64,000 nucleotides of DNA from Verrucomicrobiales bacterium (GCA_028712475.1 JAQTQB010000004.1:177039-241038), one strand, 5' to 3'. Positions 8,514 through 18,189 are shown, counted from the stretch's first letter. The notes: generated from the letters alone by a model not told the origin. Translations and numbers: made by a program.

Positions 8514-9650
8514 ATGAAAGAACCTGGACGGCTGACGCGCGCAGAATTGATCAAGCTCACCGGAAAACTGCAGCGAAAGGTGGGCGTCAACGAAGTGCAA
8601 CAAGTCAAACATACCCGCGCGCGCCAAAAGGCGGAAGCGGCTTTGCACGAAAGCAGCGAACGCCTGCGGGCGATCCTGGAAACGGCGGTCGAGGGCATCA
8701 TCACCATTGACGAACGCGGCCGTATTGAATCCTTCAACCCGGCGGCGGAAAAAATTTTCGGCTACACGGCGCGCGAAGCCATCGGGCAAAATATCAAGCT
8801 GCTCATGCCGGCGCCCTATCGGCAGGAACATGATGGCTACCTCGCCAATTACCGGCACACCGGCCATGCAAAAATCATCGGCATCGGCCGCGAAGTCGTC
8901 GGCCAGCGCAAGGACGGAACGACTTTCCCGATGGACTTGTCCGTAAGTGAAGTGCGCATGGCGGAACGGCGGCTTTTTACGGGTTTCGTGCGCGACATCA
9001 CGGAGCGCAAGCAGTTGGAAAAGGAAATCATTGAAATCAGCAACCGCGAGCAGCAGCGCATCGGCCAGGATTTGCACGACGGCTTGTGCCAGGAACTGGC
9101 CGGCATTGAGATGATGTGCCAGGTGCTTGAACAAAAGCTGGCGGCGAAATCCAGGCTGGAGGCGGAACAAGTGGGTAAAATTGGCCGGCACATCCGCGAC
9201 GCCATTTCACATACGCGCAAGCTGGCGCGCGGACTTTCACCTGTTGAATTGGAAACCAACGGCCTGATGTCCGCACTGCACGAATTGGTGGCGCATGTGC
9301 AAAAGTTATTTAACATCGAATGCCGCTTTGAATGTCCCGAACCGGTTTTGATCCAGAACAATGTTTTTGCGACGCATCTGTATCGGATCGTCCAGGAAGC
9401 CATCAACAACGCCGTCAAACATGGCAAGCCCAGGCGCATCCTTGTTTCGCTGAAACCGGCGGGCGGCAGATTCGCACTAGCCGTCACCGACGACGGCACC
9501 GGCTTTTCAACTGAATCCCAAAAAAGCGGCGGCATGGGCCTGCACATCATGAAATATCGCGCCGGCGTCGTGAACGCGGCGCTCGAAGTGCGCTCCGGCG
9601 CTGACGGCGCGGGCACGACGGTCATGTGTGTTTTTCAAGAAAATTTATGA
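8514..9650 (+). CDS. PAS-domain histidine kinase (HisKA_3/NarX type)
   Basis: No membrane segment is visible, so this is a cytoplasmic sensor. After an N-terminal helical linker (residues 1-40), a PAS domain spans about 45-165 ('LETAVEGIITIDERGRIESFNPAAEKIFGY', split by turns). A HisKA_3 dimerisation box follows with 'ISNREQQRIGQDLHDGLCQ', where the His of DLHDG is the phosphorylation site. The C-terminal HATPase_c domain shows 'HLYRIVQEAINNAVKHG' (N box), 'DDGTGF' and 'GGMGLHIMKYRA'. Its stop overlaps the next gene's ATG by 4 bp, so kinase and regulator form a translationally coupled pair. The PAS motif 'YRHTGHAKIIGIGREV' resembles oxygen- or redox-sensing FixL-like PAS domains. Confidence 0.88.
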   Translation: MKEPGRLTRAELIKLTGKLQRKVGVNEVQQVKHTRARQKAEAALHESSERLRAILETAVEGIITIDERGRIESFNPAAEKIFGYTAREAIGQNIKLLMPAPYRQEHDGYLANYRHTGHAKIIGIGREVVGQRKDGTTFPMDLSVSEVRMAERRLFTGFVRDITERKQLEKEIIEISNREQQRIGQDLHDGLCQELAGIEMMCQVLEQKLAAKSRLEAEQVGKIGRHIRDAISHTRKLARGLSPVELETNGLMSALHELVAHVQKLFNIECRFECPEPVLIQNNVFATHLYRIVQEAINNAVKHGKPRRILVSLKPAGGRFALAVTDDGTGFSTESQKSGGMGLHIMKYRAGVVNAALEVRSGADGAGTTVMCVFQENL

Positions 9651-10330
9651 CGAAGAAATCCGCGGCGGCGCAGAACCGGAAACGCATTTTTATCGTGGAC
9701 GATCACCCGATGATGCGGCAGGGGCTCGCCCAGCTCATCGGCGCAGAACCGGATCTGACCGTTTGCGGCGAGGCGGAAAATGCCGGTGCCGCGCTCGCTG
9801 CCATCAGCACCTTGAAACCCGAACTCGTGCTGGCGGACATTTCGTTGCCGGGCAAAAACGGCCTCGAACTCATCAAGGATTTTCAGGCGATGCAGCCCGG
9901 ACTGCCGGTGCTGGTCATTTCCATGCACGACGAATCGCTCTATGCCGAGCGCGTGCTGCGCGCAGGCGGCCGCGGCTACATCATGAAACAGGAAGGCGGC
10001 AAAAAACTGATGCAGGCCATCCGGCAGGTCTTGAGCGGACAAATTTACGTCAGCGAAAAAATGTCGGCGTCCATTCTTGAAACATTCTCCGGCCGCCGCC
10101 CCGGCACGGAAAATTCGCCGATGGAAAAATTGACCGACCGCGAATTTGAAGTCTTCCAGCTCATCAGCCAGGGCAAGGGAATGCGGGAGATTGCTGAACA
10201 GTTTCACTTAAGCGTCAAGACCGTTGAAGTGCACCGCACGAACATCAAGGCGAAACTGAAATTGAAGTCGGCGTCCGAATTGATGCGTTTCGCCGTGCGC
10301 TGGTCGGAATCGCAAAGCGCGGGGACGTAA
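9647..10330 (+). CDS. NarL/FixJ-family response regulator
   Basis: An N-terminal receiver domain has the acidic pocket 'FIVDDHP', the phospho-acceptor Asp in 'LVLADISLPGKNG', the Ser of 'VLVISMHDE', and the Lys of 'YIMKQE'. The C-terminal LuxR-type helix-turn-helix is 'LTDREFEVFQLISQGKGMREIAEQF' followed by 'SVKTVEVHRTNIKAKL'. The start at 9647 overlaps the kinase stop (ATGA), which makes the kinase the likely partner. Length (227 residues) is normal for the family. Confidence 0.9.
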   Translation: MTKKSAAAQNRKRIFIVDDHPMMRQGLAQLIGAEPDLTVCGEAENAGAALAAISTLKPELVLADISLPGKNGLELIKDFQAMQPGLPVLVISMHDESLYAERVLRAGGRGYIMKQEGGKKLMQAIRQVLSGQIYVSEKMSASILETFSGRRPGTENSPMEKLTDREFEVFQLISQGKGMREIAEQFHLSVKTVEVHRTNIKAKLKLKSASELMRFAVRWSESQSAGT

Positions 10331-10341
10331 AGCGGCCAGCT

Positions 10342-10809
10342 TTAATACCGGATCTTGTCCGTCTTGTTCTTCCACGACTTGAAAACTTCCAGCGCCTCGG
10401 GGCGGAGCAGTTGTTTCATGGGGATGATCCGGCGGGAAACCGGGCGCGCCACTTCGCTGTAGATCAGATCATCGTCAAAATCAATTTTCGCCGCGTCCTT
10501 GCGCGTGTTGGCGTAATAAACCTTCCGCAACCGCGCCCAGTAGATCGCCGCAAGACACATCGGACACGGCTCGCAACTCGTGTAAAGTTCACAATCATCG
10601 AGCTGAAAGGTTTTCAGTTTTTTGCAGGCGTCGCGGATGGCCGAGACTTCCGCGTGCGCCGTGGGATCGTTCGTGGAGGAGACGCGGTTCCAGCCGCGCC
10701 CGACGATTTTTCCTTTCCGCACCACGACCGCGCCAAACGGTCCGCCGCAATCGGCCTTCATTTTGGCGAGCGAAAGCCGGATGGCTTCCCGCATGAACTT
10801 CTCCTTCAT
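10342..10809 (-). CDS. guaD: guanine deaminase
   Basis: This 155-residue zinc enzyme of the cytidine-deaminase fold closely follows Bacillus-type GuaD, which converts guanine to xanthine. Zinc ligands and catalytic Glu are in 'PTAHAEVSAIRDACK' (HAE) and 'TSCEPCPMCLAAIYWAR' (PCxxC). The guanine-specific features 'GGPFGAVVV' and the domain-swapped C-terminal tail ending in Tyr ('WKNKTDKIRY') are present; tRNA adenosine deaminases lack that tail. It converges with the response regulator gene, 11 bp apart. The tail makes this a good functional call, although other purine deaminases of the family remain possible. Confidence 0.88.
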   Translation of the reverse strand: MKEKFMREAIRLSLAKMKADCGGPFGAVVVRKGKIVGRGWNRVSSTNDPTAHAEVSAIRDACKKLKTFQLDDCELYTSCEPCPMCLAAIYWARLRKVYYANTRKDAAKIDFDDDLIYSEVARPVSRRIIPMKQLLRPEALEVFKSWKNKTDKIRY

Positions 10810-10857
10810 GCGGACAGGATTAACAGGATTAGCCGGATGAAGAAAAGATTTTTGTTT

Positions 10858-11715
10858 TCAGCGGAACAAGGTCACCGGATTCTGCTTCGCACTTAATAAC
10901 TTCCCGGCCTTGGAAACTTTTTGCAATTTCCGTCTGTGCCACTGTTGCAGACGGTAAATAGTGGCGAACGTGAAATCAGGCGCCACACCGCCCTGCCCGC
11001 CCACCAGTTCCGTGCCGCGCCGCACATTGTCCATCATCCACGCTGGCAATCGCGCCTGATACGGATTCCGCCGCACTTCGCCGGCGTGACACGTCAGCGC
11101 CGCAACGAGATCGCCCACGTCTCCCACGCTTGATTCGACGAGCAGGTTTGGATTCGCCATCTGCCCCCAGAATTCCGTCTCGACGACGAAACATCTGAAG
11201 CTTTTTGGCAATGTTTTCAGCGCGTCCAAAACTAAAAAATGCGTCCCGACGTGCGCCGCATGCCCGTCATTTTCATGGGGAATAAAAACCACGCGTGGCT
11301 GATGCTCCGCCAGAATTTTGGCGACCGCCCCGACCGCCGCCGCCCAATTTGCCCGGTTCTGCTCCCGCGTTTCCAAATTGATGCGCTCCAAACCGTGACT
11401 GCCCGGCACCTCCAGATTAAAACCAAGCACGGCACAGGCGTGCTGCAATTCCCGCAGACGGGCAGCCTGTCGCCCGCGTTTGCTGCCCAGTGTCACGGCG
11501 ACGTTGGTAACATTCCATTTTGCCTCGCGCAAAAGCCGCAACGCCAGCCCGCCAACAATGCACTCATCATCCGGGTGTGGTGAAAAAATCAAAGCCCTCG
11601 GCGCGCCGGGTGGAATCTTTGAACGCTTCAAAGCTCCTGGCTTGACGGCGGGAAGTTTTTTCCCGCTTTGGAAAAGCTGCGCGTGTTCGGAAACAAATTT
11701 TTGAAAAGGATTCAC
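10858..11715 (-). CDS. PIG-L/LmbE family deacetylase
   Basis: The zinc-binding signature 'FSPHPDDECIVGGLALRLL' lies near residue 45 and the third ligand in 'IPHENDGHAAHVGTH' near residue 150, both diagnostic of PIG-L N-acetylglucosaminyl deacetylases. The 285-residue length is normal. Family members remove acetyl groups from sugar conjugates such as GlcNAc-inositol, bacillithiol precursors or chitin oligomers. Nothing nearby decides between them. It lies just after the P1B ATPase gene on the same strand, 5 bp from its stop, so the two are probably co-transcribed. Confidence 0.85.
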   Translation of the reverse strand: MNPFQKFVSEHAQLFQSGKKLPAVKPGALKRSKIPPGAPRALIFSPHPDDECIVGGLALRLLREAKWNVTNVAVTLGSKRGRQAARLRELQHACAVLGFNLEVPGSHGLERINLETREQNRANWAAAVGAVAKILAEHQPRVVFIPHENDGHAAHVGTHFLVLDALKTLPKSFRCFVVETEFWGQMANPNLLVESSVGDVGDLVAALTCHAGEVRRNPYQARLPAWMMDNVRRGTELVGGQGGVAPDFTFATIYRLQQWHRRKLQKVSKAGKLLSAKQNPVTLFR

Positions 11716-11720
11716 GGTGA

Positions 11721-14048
11721 TTATTTCGCCGACGTCTTGCCAAACAACAACCGCAGGCTGTTCATCACCACGACAACGGTGCTGCCTTCGTGGCCGACTA
11801 CGCCGATGGGCAGCGGGATTTTTCCGAGCATCGCAAACGTGACCAGCACGACGACGGTGCCAAGCGAGATGACCAGATTCTGCCGGATGATGCGCCGCGC
11901 ACGCTGGCTTAAGCGAAAGGCGGCCAGAAAATTTTCCAGCCGGTCGTGCATCAGCACCACGTCGGCCTGCTCCAAAGCCGCGTCCGAACCGCGCGCCCCC
12001 ATCGCCACGCCGATGTGCGCCGCCGCCAGGCTGGGCGCGTCATTCACGCCATCGCCGACCATGGCAACGAATTTTCCCTGCCCGGTCAATTCGCGGATGG
12101 CGGCGACTTTTTGTTCCGGCTTCAATTCGGCGCGCACATCGTCGAGCTTCAGTTCGTTTTTGATATGCTCCGCCGTCGCCTTGCGGTCGCCGGTCAAAAC
12201 GACGGAGCGCAGACCTTCATGGCGCAATTCTTCAATGATGGACGCGGCCTGCGGACGGATGTCGTCGCGCAAAACAATCCGGCCAAGCAAACCGTCCGCC
12301 TCAACCCAGACTTCGGAAAATCCGGCCTCGGTCGCGGCCATGCGCGCGATGACATCGGCGTGACGGCCCTGCGCCAGCCATTCGCGGCGGCCCAGGCGGG
12401 CTTCGCCGCCATTGATCCGTGCATGCAATCCCTGGCCGGTGACAGACTCGAACTTTTCAAACGCGAGCGGCTCAAGCCGGTGCTGCTTGCCGTGGCGCGT
12501 GATGGCGCGGGCGAGCGGATGCGTGGAAAGCCGGTCTAGCGAATAGGCCAGCCGCGCAATTTCGTTTTCGCGTCCGGGCGGAAAGCTCTCCACCTTCTCC
12601 ACGCGCAGTTCGCCGGTGGTGAGAGTGCCGGTCTTGTCGAGCGCGACGACGTTGACCTCGGCCAGTTTTTCAACCGCTGCGCCGCCGCGAAACAAAATCC
12701 CGCGGCTCGCGCCCCACGCGATGGACGCAAGCACGGCGGACGGAATCGAAAGCACGAGCGCGCACGGTGAAGCGACCACGAGCAATGTCATGGCGCGGTA
12801 AAAGGCGCTGTGCGACTCGACGGCGCTGGTAAAAGGCGCGAGGCCGAAACCAAGCCACCAGACAAAAAACATCGCGAACGAAATGCCCAATATGATGTAA
12901 GTGTAAATGGTTCCAAACTTGTCGGTGAATTGCTGGGCGGGCGCTTTTTGCTGTTGCGCGTCCTTGATGAGCGCGATGATTTTTTGCAGCGCGCTTTCGG
13001 CGGCAGGCCGGGTGACGAGGACTTCGACCGCACCCCAAAGGTTGATGGTTCCGGCAAGCGTGGAGTCGCCGACATTTTTTTCGACGGGCGTGGCTTCGCC
13101 GGTGAGATTGGATTCGTCGGCGGCGGTGCTGCCCTTGGTCACTTCCGCATCCACGGGAAACTGCGCGCCGGGCTTGATGAGCAGCCGTGTTCCGGCGCGG
13201 AGACCGGCGACGGTGACTTCCAGTTCATTTCCGCTGGCATCAATGGCCGTCGCCGTTTTCGGTGCCTCACGGAAGAGGGAACGAATTTCCTTTTGCGTCC
13301 GCCCCATCGCGTAATGTTCGAGCGCGCCGGACAGGGAAAACAAGAACAGCAGCGTCGCGCCTTCCGCCCACGCGCCGATGCTTGCCGCGCCGGCGGCAAC
13401 CGCGATCATCAGAAAATGAACGTCCAGCACGCGCTTTTGCAGGCGTTCCCAGACTTCTTCCGCCGGATAAAATCCACCGGCGATGTAGGCGACGACGAAC
13501 GCAAGCAGTTTGAATTGCGCGGGCAGAAAAAACACCGCCGCAAGAGCGGACACGCCGCAAAGAACCGCGGCGGCAAGCTGCCATTTCCATTCGTCCGGGT
13601 GGTAGTCCTCGTCAGGCGCTTCAAATTCAATGGTGCGCGGCGTGAGGTGCGGCAGCGGGAAGTCGCGCCAGCGCCAGAATTTCGGCGCGGTCGGACAGGT
13701 GACGCGCGCGATGGTGGTTGTCTGTCCATCGTGCTGGATGGTGATCCGGCGCAGCTCGTCCGGCGAAAGCGGCGCGTCGCAAGTGCCGCAATCGCCGGTG
13801 CCTTCCAGCAAGGCGCAGTGCGCCTCCTTTCCCGCAGCCTGCGCCTGCTGCAACCGCTCGGTCAACTGGCTGCTAAGCCGCAGGACGTCGGTCTGGCCAA
13901 GCGTGGCGACGGAAATTTTTTGCTCTGCGGGATTGATGCTGACAGCTTCGAGCGTCGGCTCCTTTGCCAGCATGTCCACCACCGAACGGGTCAGGCATTT
14001 CGAAGGAGCGGGCTGTGATTCGGTTCGGCATTCGGATCTGACGCTCAT
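11721..14048 (-). CDS. P1B-type heavy-metal-translocating ATPase (SPC type)
   Basis: This is a 775-residue inner-membrane metal pump. It carries 'LTGEATPVEK' (actuator), the TM6 metal motif 'SPCALVLSIPSAV', the phosphorylation site 'DKTGTLTTGE', 'HPLARAI', 'GDRKATAEHIK', 'GDGVNDAPSLAAAHIGVAMG' and the TM8 motif 'GHEGSTVVVV'. SPC in TM6 plus HEG(S/G)T in TM8 marks the P1B-4 group, which exports Co2+, Fe2+ or Zn2+, rather than the CPC Cu/Zn pumps. The N-terminal domain resembles an HMA fold but has no CxxC pair; a Cys-rich 'TGDCGTCDAP' follows. The start at 14048 precedes MSVRSECRTES and avoids a spurious upstream extension. Cation specificity is inference. Confidence 0.88.
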   Translation of the reverse strand: MSVRSECRTESQPAPSKCLTRSVVDMLAKEPTLEAVSINPAEQKISVATLGQTDVLRLSSQLTERLQQAQAAGKEAHCALLEGTGDCGTCDAPLSPDELRRITIQHDGQTTTIARVTCPTAPKFWRWRDFPLPHLTPRTIEFEAPDEDYHPDEWKWQLAAAVLCGVSALAAVFFLPAQFKLLAFVVAYIAGGFYPAEEVWERLQKRVLDVHFLMIAVAAGAASIGAWAEGATLLFLFSLSGALEHYAMGRTQKEIRSLFREAPKTATAIDASGNELEVTVAGLRAGTRLLIKPGAQFPVDAEVTKGSTAADESNLTGEATPVEKNVGDSTLAGTINLWGAVEVLVTRPAAESALQKIIALIKDAQQQKAPAQQFTDKFGTIYTYIILGISFAMFFVWWLGFGLAPFTSAVESHSAFYRAMTLLVVASPCALVLSIPSAVLASIAWGASRGILFRGGAAVEKLAEVNVVALDKTGTLTTGELRVEKVESFPPGRENEIARLAYSLDRLSTHPLARAITRHGKQHRLEPLAFEKFESVTGQGLHARINGGEARLGRREWLAQGRHADVIARMAATEAGFSEVWVEADGLLGRIVLRDDIRPQAASIIEELRHEGLRSVVLTGDRKATAEHIKNELKLDDVRAELKPEQKVAAIRELTGQGKFVAMVGDGVNDAPSLAAAHIGVAMGARGSDAALEQADVVLMHDRLENFLAAFRLSQRARRIIRQNLVISLGTVVVLVTFAMLGKIPLPIGVVGHEGSTVVVVMNSLRLLFGKTSAK

Positions 14049-14224
14049 AAAATAAAACCTGCAATGAGTTGAAATATAAACCCAGTTTACGAGCCAGCAC
14101 AAGCGCGGCGATAATTTGATGAAGAGCGCAAAACATGTTGAGGCTCGGACAAGATATGCAAAGCGGTAAAGCCGTCAGCAATTAGAGTTGAACTATCACA
14201 TCATTGATTTAATTTGATTTTTAT

Positions 14225-16000
14225 ATGCGCAAACTGACACTTGGAAACCGGAACACTGAAAATGAATCGCTCATCCGCTGGGTCGAATCTCAGGCCAAAC
14301 TCTGCCAGCCGGACAAAGTTTTTTGGTGTGACGGTTCGGAAGCGGAAAAAGAGGCGTTGACCACCGAGGCCGTGGCCCAAGGCATTCTCGTCAAGTTAAA
14401 CCAGGAGAAACTGCCGGGCTGCTATTACCATCGCTCGAATCCCAACGACGTGGCGCGCGTCGAACAATTCACCTACATCTGCACCCAGATGCAGGAGGAA
14501 GCCGGGCCGACGAACAACTGGATGGCGCCAAAAGCGATGTATGCCAAGCTTCACGCGTTGTGCAACGGCGCGATGAAGGGCCGCACGATGTATGTCGTCC
14601 CCTACCTCATGGGGCCGCTGGGTTCGCCGCTCACCAAGGTCGGCATCGAACTGACCGACTCCCTTTATGTTGTGTTAAGCATGCGCATCATGGCGCGCAT
14701 GGGAAAGGCCGCCTACGAGCAGCTCGGCGACAGCGACGATTTCAACCGCGGCCTGCACTGCATGTTGGACGTGGATCCCGACGTTCGGTTCATCGCGCAT
14801 TTTCCGCAGGACAACGCCGTCATCTCCGTCGGTTCGAATTACGGCGGCAACGTGCTGCTCGGCAAAAAATGTCTCGCGTTGCGCATCGGTTCGTATCTCG
14901 GCCGCAACGAAGGCTGGATGGCGGAACACATGTTGATCCTCGGCGTTGAATCGCCGTCCGGGGAAAAAACCTATGTCGCGGCGGCGTTTCCAAGCGCGTG
15001 CGGCAAGACGAATTTCGCCATGATGGTTCCGCCGGCGCATTTCAAAGGCTGGAAAATCTCGACCATCGGCGACGACATCGCGTGGATGAAACCCGGCCCG
15101 GACGGAAGGCTTTATGCCATCAACCCGGAGGCGGGTTATTTCGGCGTTGTGCCCGGCACGAATTCAAAATCCAATCCCACCGCCGTGCAGACCATCCGCC
15201 GCGACACCATTTTCACCAACGTCGCGCTCACGCCCGACGGCGATGTCTGGTGGGAAGGCAAGGACGGCGACGTGCCGAAGGAATGTCTCGACTGGCGCGG
15301 CAACAAGTGGACGCCCGATTCAAAGGAAAAAGCCGCGCACCCGAATTCACGTTTCGCCGCGCCGATGGCGAACAACCCCTCGCTCGATCCGCTGGCGAAC
15401 GATCCGCACGGCGTTCCCATCAGCGCGATCATCTTTGGCGGACGCCGCGCGGACACCATGCCGCTCGTGTATCAGGCTTTCAACTGGATCCACGGCGTTT
15501 ACATCGGCGCGACGATGGGTTCGGAGATGACCGCCGCCGCCGTGGGCGGTCTCGGACAGGTGCGGCGCGACCCGATGGCGATGCTGCCCTTCTGCGGCTA
15601 TGACATGGGCGATTATTTCCGGCACTGGATCACGATGCGAAAGCTCATCAAAATCCCACCACGCATTTTTCATGTGAACTGGTTCCGCAAGGACAGCGAC
15701 GGGCAATTTCTCTGGCCCGGCTACGGCGAAAACATGCGCGTGCTGAAATGGATTGTGGACCGCTGCAACGGGCGCTCGAACGCCGTCGAGACGCCGCTGG
15801 GCTGGGTGCCTTACGCGAAGGATTTTGATTTGCGCGGCCTCGCCAATTATTCGCCGGAGAAATTCGACCGCGTGCAAAGCATCAACTACGACGACTGGCG
15901 GCGCGAACTGTTGCAGCAGGACGAGCTGTTCATGAAAATCTATACGCATCTGCCCAAGGAACTGATCTTCCAGCGCGAACTGCTCGTGGCGCGATTGTAG
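14225..16000 (+). CDS. pckG: phosphoenolpyruvate carboxykinase (GTP)
   Basis: A 591-residue GTP-dependent PEPCK that converts oxaloacetate to PEP for gluconeogenesis. The P-loop '[13 protein letters not shown]', with the reactive Cys typical of GTP enzymes, lies near residue 257. '[12 protein letters not shown]' supplies the metal-binding Asp pair, and '[19 protein letters not shown]' and '[11 protein letters not shown]' are family blocks. Length and N-terminus match the animal/actinobacterial type, not the ATP-type PckA. The intergenic region to the divergent ATPase gene is AT-rich, suitable for promoters in both directions, but I cannot assign them. With Pfk and fumarase nearby, this adds to a central-carbon set. 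Confidence 0.95.
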   Translation: MRKLTLGNRNTENESLIRWVESQAKLCQPDKVFWCDGSEAEKEALTTEAVAQGILVKLNQEKLPGCYYHRSNPNDVARVEQFTYICTQMQEEAGPTNNWMAPKAMYAKLHALCNGAMKGRTMYVVPYLMGPLGSPLTKVGIELTDSLYVVLSMRIMARMGKAAYEQLGDSDDFNRGLHCMLDVDPDVRFIAHFPQDNAVISVGSNYGGNVLLGKKCLALRIGSYLGRNEGWMAEHMLILGVESPSGEKTYVAAAFPSACGKTNFAMMVPPAHFKGWKISTIGDDIAWMKPGPDGRLYAINPEAGYFGVVPGTNSKSNPTAVQTIRRDTIFTNVALTPDGDVWWEGKDGDVPKECLDWRGNKWTPDSKEKAAHPNSRFAAPMANNPSLDPLANDPHGVPISAIIFGGRRADTMPLVYQAFNWIHGVYIGATMGSEMTAAAVGGLGQVRRDPMAMLPFCGYDMGDYFRHWITMRKLIKIPPRIFHVNWFRKDSDGQFLWPGYGENMRVLKWIVDRCNGRSNAVETPLGWVPYAKDFDLRGLANYSPEKFDRVQSINYDDWRRELLQQDELFMKIYTHLPKELIFQRELLVARL

Positions 16001-16014
16001 CAACGCCTCACGCA

Positions 16015-16572
16015 TCAGGCGGAAGCCCGCTGCCATTCGGCCTGCAAGCCGCGTTGCTGGATCAACTCGTTCAGCGCAGGCCGGTCCATTTGTTCGCCCG
16101 ACACCGCCAGCATTGCGCGGATGTCGCGCAGATGTTTTTCCGAGCCGCCCGCGCGGAAATATTCCAACTTGCGGATGATCACATATTCCGGCGGGGCAAG
16201 CACGAGCGTCTCGCCTTGGAACTCAATCCGACGTTTGTTTCGAAAAGCCCACGCATTCAATTCATCCCTGCCGGTGGGATAGACATCCGCTTTGAAGCTG
16301 GTGTTCAGGTGGATGATGTTAAAGTGGCCGCGCTGTTCGCGCGCCACTTCGGCTGTGATGGCGGCAACCGGAGGCAGGTAGAAATCACTTGGTGGAAAAA
16401 ACTCCGGCAACCTCTGAATGTCCGCTTCGTTCAGAAATGTCACGAAGTCCACGTCATTCGTCAGCCGGGGTTCACCGTAGAAAATCGCCGCCACGCTGCC
16501 GCCGATCACATAGCGGATGCCCGCGCGATTGAACGGCCGCACAAATAGAAGAAATAATTCAGCTTCGGGCAT
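16015..16572 (-). CDS. nucleotidyltransferase-fold protein (MNT/AbiEii-like)
   Basis: Residues 20-45 read 'RYVIGGSVAAIFYGEPRLTNDVDFV', with the GGS loop and the D-V-D metal-binding pair of the minimal nucleotidyltransferase superfamily. 'FKADVYPTG' would supply the third acidic residue. Such proteins occur as antitoxins or toxins that transfer AMP/NMP groups, and as stand-alone enzymes of unknown substrate. Its start overlaps the end of a 67-residue gene by 14 bp, so the two are an operon resembling a toxin-antitoxin pair. It converges with pckG. Confidence 0.72.
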   Translation of the reverse strand: MPEAELFLLFVRPFNRAGIRYVIGGSVAAIFYGEPRLTNDVDFVTFLNEADIQRLPEFFPPSDFYLPPVAAITAEVAREQRGHFNIIHLNTSFKADVYPTGRDELNAWAFRNKRRIEFQGETLVLAPPEYVIIRKLEYFRAGGSEKHLRDIRAMLAVSGEQMDRPALNELIQQRGLQAEWQRASA

Positions 16573-16762
16573 GAAGGAAAATCCGGTTGACCTCGGCGTT
16601 CACTTTTTCTTCCGGCCAATCAGGGTGGTTACTGCGGACGCCTGCCGTCTTCAATTTGCGAGCCGACCAATAAAGCATCTCGGCCAGCTTCAATCTCCGC
16701 TCACCCGGCATGGCGCGCAAAATGGCGAACTGTTCAGGACTTGTTTGCTCATCCGCAAGCAT
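16559..16762 (-). CDS. small conserved hypothetical protein, partner of the nucleotidyltransferase
   Basis: This 67-residue helical protein contains 'RRLKLAEMLYWSARKLKTAGVRSNHPDWPEEKVNAEVNRIF'. I have seen similar short proteins in Verrucomicrobia and Planctomycetes paired with nucleotidyltransferase genes, but there is no named family I can assign. The overlap with the downstream gene (14 bp) implies co-translation. It could be the antitoxin or a specificity factor. The 3' fragment of an alaS gene lies 24 bp upstream on the same strand. Confidence 0.55.
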   Translation of the reverse strand: MLADEQTSPEQFAILRAMPGERRLKLAEMLYWSARKLKTAGVRSNHPDWPEEKVNAEVNRIFLHARS

Positions 16763-16785
16763 GGTTAAACTGTGCGCCGAAAAAC

Positions 16786-16875
16786 TTAACCGGGCAAGCT
16801 CTTTGCCTTGGCCAACGCTTCATCAGGTTTGCCGGCATCTTTACCGCCGCGTGCGTTGTCTGGTTTGCCAGCCGA
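16786..16875 (-). pseudogene. fossil of the 3' end of alaS
   Basis: Read on the minus strand, this stretch encodes GKPDNARGGKDAGKPDEALA followed by KAKSLPG and a stop. That matches the C-terminus of the intact AlaS encoded at 19137-22154 (GKPDNARGGGKDAGKLDEAL...AKSLLG), with one Gly lost and two substitutions. DNA identity is also obvious, with many differences at third codon positions, so this is an old divergent copy rather than a recent duplicate. Nothing else of an alanyl-tRNA synthetase is readable beyond about 16.9 kb. It occupies most of the gap between the 67-residue gene and the cardiolipin synthase gene. Confidence 0.8.
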
Positions 16876-16973
16876 CGCGGCCGACCACCCGGCAATTTTC
16901 TGCCCAAAGCATTGGACGGACATCCGGACTGAACGCGGATTGCCAAAACAAAACCGCCCGGCTAGGGTGTCCC

Positions 16974-18116
16974 ATGTCCGCGCCTCAAGCACCTGCCCTG
17001 AAATGGCTCTGCACCGGCCAGGAAATTTTTCCGGCCATGCTCGACGCCATCCGTTCGGCGCGCGTCTCCATCCGCCTCGAAACCTACATCTATTCCGATG
17101 GCGACTCGGGGCGGCAATTTCTGGCCGGGCTGCTGGCGGCGGCACAACGCGGCGTGCGCGTGAGCGTGCTGGTGGATGCATTCGGGTCATGGGAGCTGCC
17201 GGATGCTTTTTTTGCACCGCTGCTGGCCGCCGGCGCAAAGGTGCATTATTTTAATCCGCTCCGTCTCTGGCGGTTCGGGGTGCGAGATCATCGCAAGCTG
17301 CTCGTGTGCGACGATTCCGTGGTGTTCATCGGCGGCTTCAACATTGCTGATGAATATGACGGCGACGGCGTGACCCGTGGCTGGTGCGATCTGGGCGCAC
17401 GGATTGAAAACTCCCCGCTGGCCTGGGAGCTGGCTGCCTCGTTCGATGAATTGTTCGCGCTGGCGGATTTCCGCCGCAAACCGCTGATGCGGCTGCGGCC
17501 CTTCAAACGCAAACGCAAATCCCAGCCCAATCTGGCGGGGGAACTGTTGCTTAGCCAGCCGGGCCGCGGTGCCAGCCCTTTTCAAGCCGCTTTGCACCGC
17601 GATTTTGTCCGGGCGCGCGACATCCAGATCATCACGGCTTATTTTTTGCCGACGCGCCGGGTGCGGCGATACTTGATGCATACGGCGCGGAATGGCGGAC
17701 GGGTTCAATTGATTCTCGCCGGCAAATCGGATGTGCTGATTTCCCAGATGGCCGCGCGCAGTTTGTATCATCGCCTGATGAAGGCGGGCGTGGAGATTTA
17801 TGAATATCAACCGCAGATCCTCCACGCGAAAATGATTGTCAGCGACGGCATCACTTATGTCGGCTCCAGCAACCTCGACATCCGCAGCCTGAACCTGAAT
17901 TACGAACTGATGCTGCGGTTTGCGGATAAAACCATCGCCGCCGGGGCGCAGGAAATTTTCGAGCGCACCTTGAAACATTCCCGCCGGATCGAACACGGCA
18001 CCTGGCTCAAATCCCAAACGTGGTGGCAGCGCTGGCAACACCGATGGGCGCGGTTTATGTTGGCACGGATTGATCCGTTCGTCGCCCTGCGCCAGTTCCG
18101 GGCGGTGAAGAAATGA
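16974..18116 (+). CDS. cardiolipin synthase / phospholipase D family protein
   Basis: A 380-residue PLD-superfamily enzyme with two HKD motifs: 'DHRKLLVCDDSVVFIGGFN' near residue 107 and 'HAKMIVSDGITYVGSSNLD' near residue 284. Two motifs with this spacing and the 'ITAYFLPTRRVRRYL' segment match ClsB/YbhO-type cardiolipin synthases, which join phosphatidyl groups at the inner membrane. It lacks the N-terminal transmembrane hairpin of ClsA. The frame is open back to 16710, but that part runs antisense through the alaS fossil, so the ATG at 16974 is the start. Another phosphatidyl transfer is possible. Confidence 0.82.
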   Translation: MSAPQAPALKWLCTGQEIFPAMLDAIRSARVSIRLETYIYSDGDSGRQFLAGLLAAAQRGVRVSVLVDAFGSWELPDAFFAPLLAAGAKVHYFNPLRLWRFGVRDHRKLLVCDDSVVFIGGFNIADEYDGDGVTRGWCDLGARIENSPLAWELAASFDELFALADFRRKPLMRLRPFKRKRKSQPNLAGELLLSQPGRGASPFQAALHRDFVRARDIQIITAYFLPTRRVRRYLMHTARNGGRVQLILAGKSDVLISQMAARSLYHRLMKAGVEIYEYQPQILHAKMIVSDGITYVGSSNLDIRSLNLNYELMLRFADKTIAAGAQEIFERTLKHSRRIEHGTWLKSQTWWQRWQHRWARFMLARIDPFVALRQFRAVKK

Positions 18117-18189
18117 TGGCGGTCAATATTTTAACTAGACATGCACGACGCATTGCGCCATTTACTTCCCCACAACCACTTACAACCTT

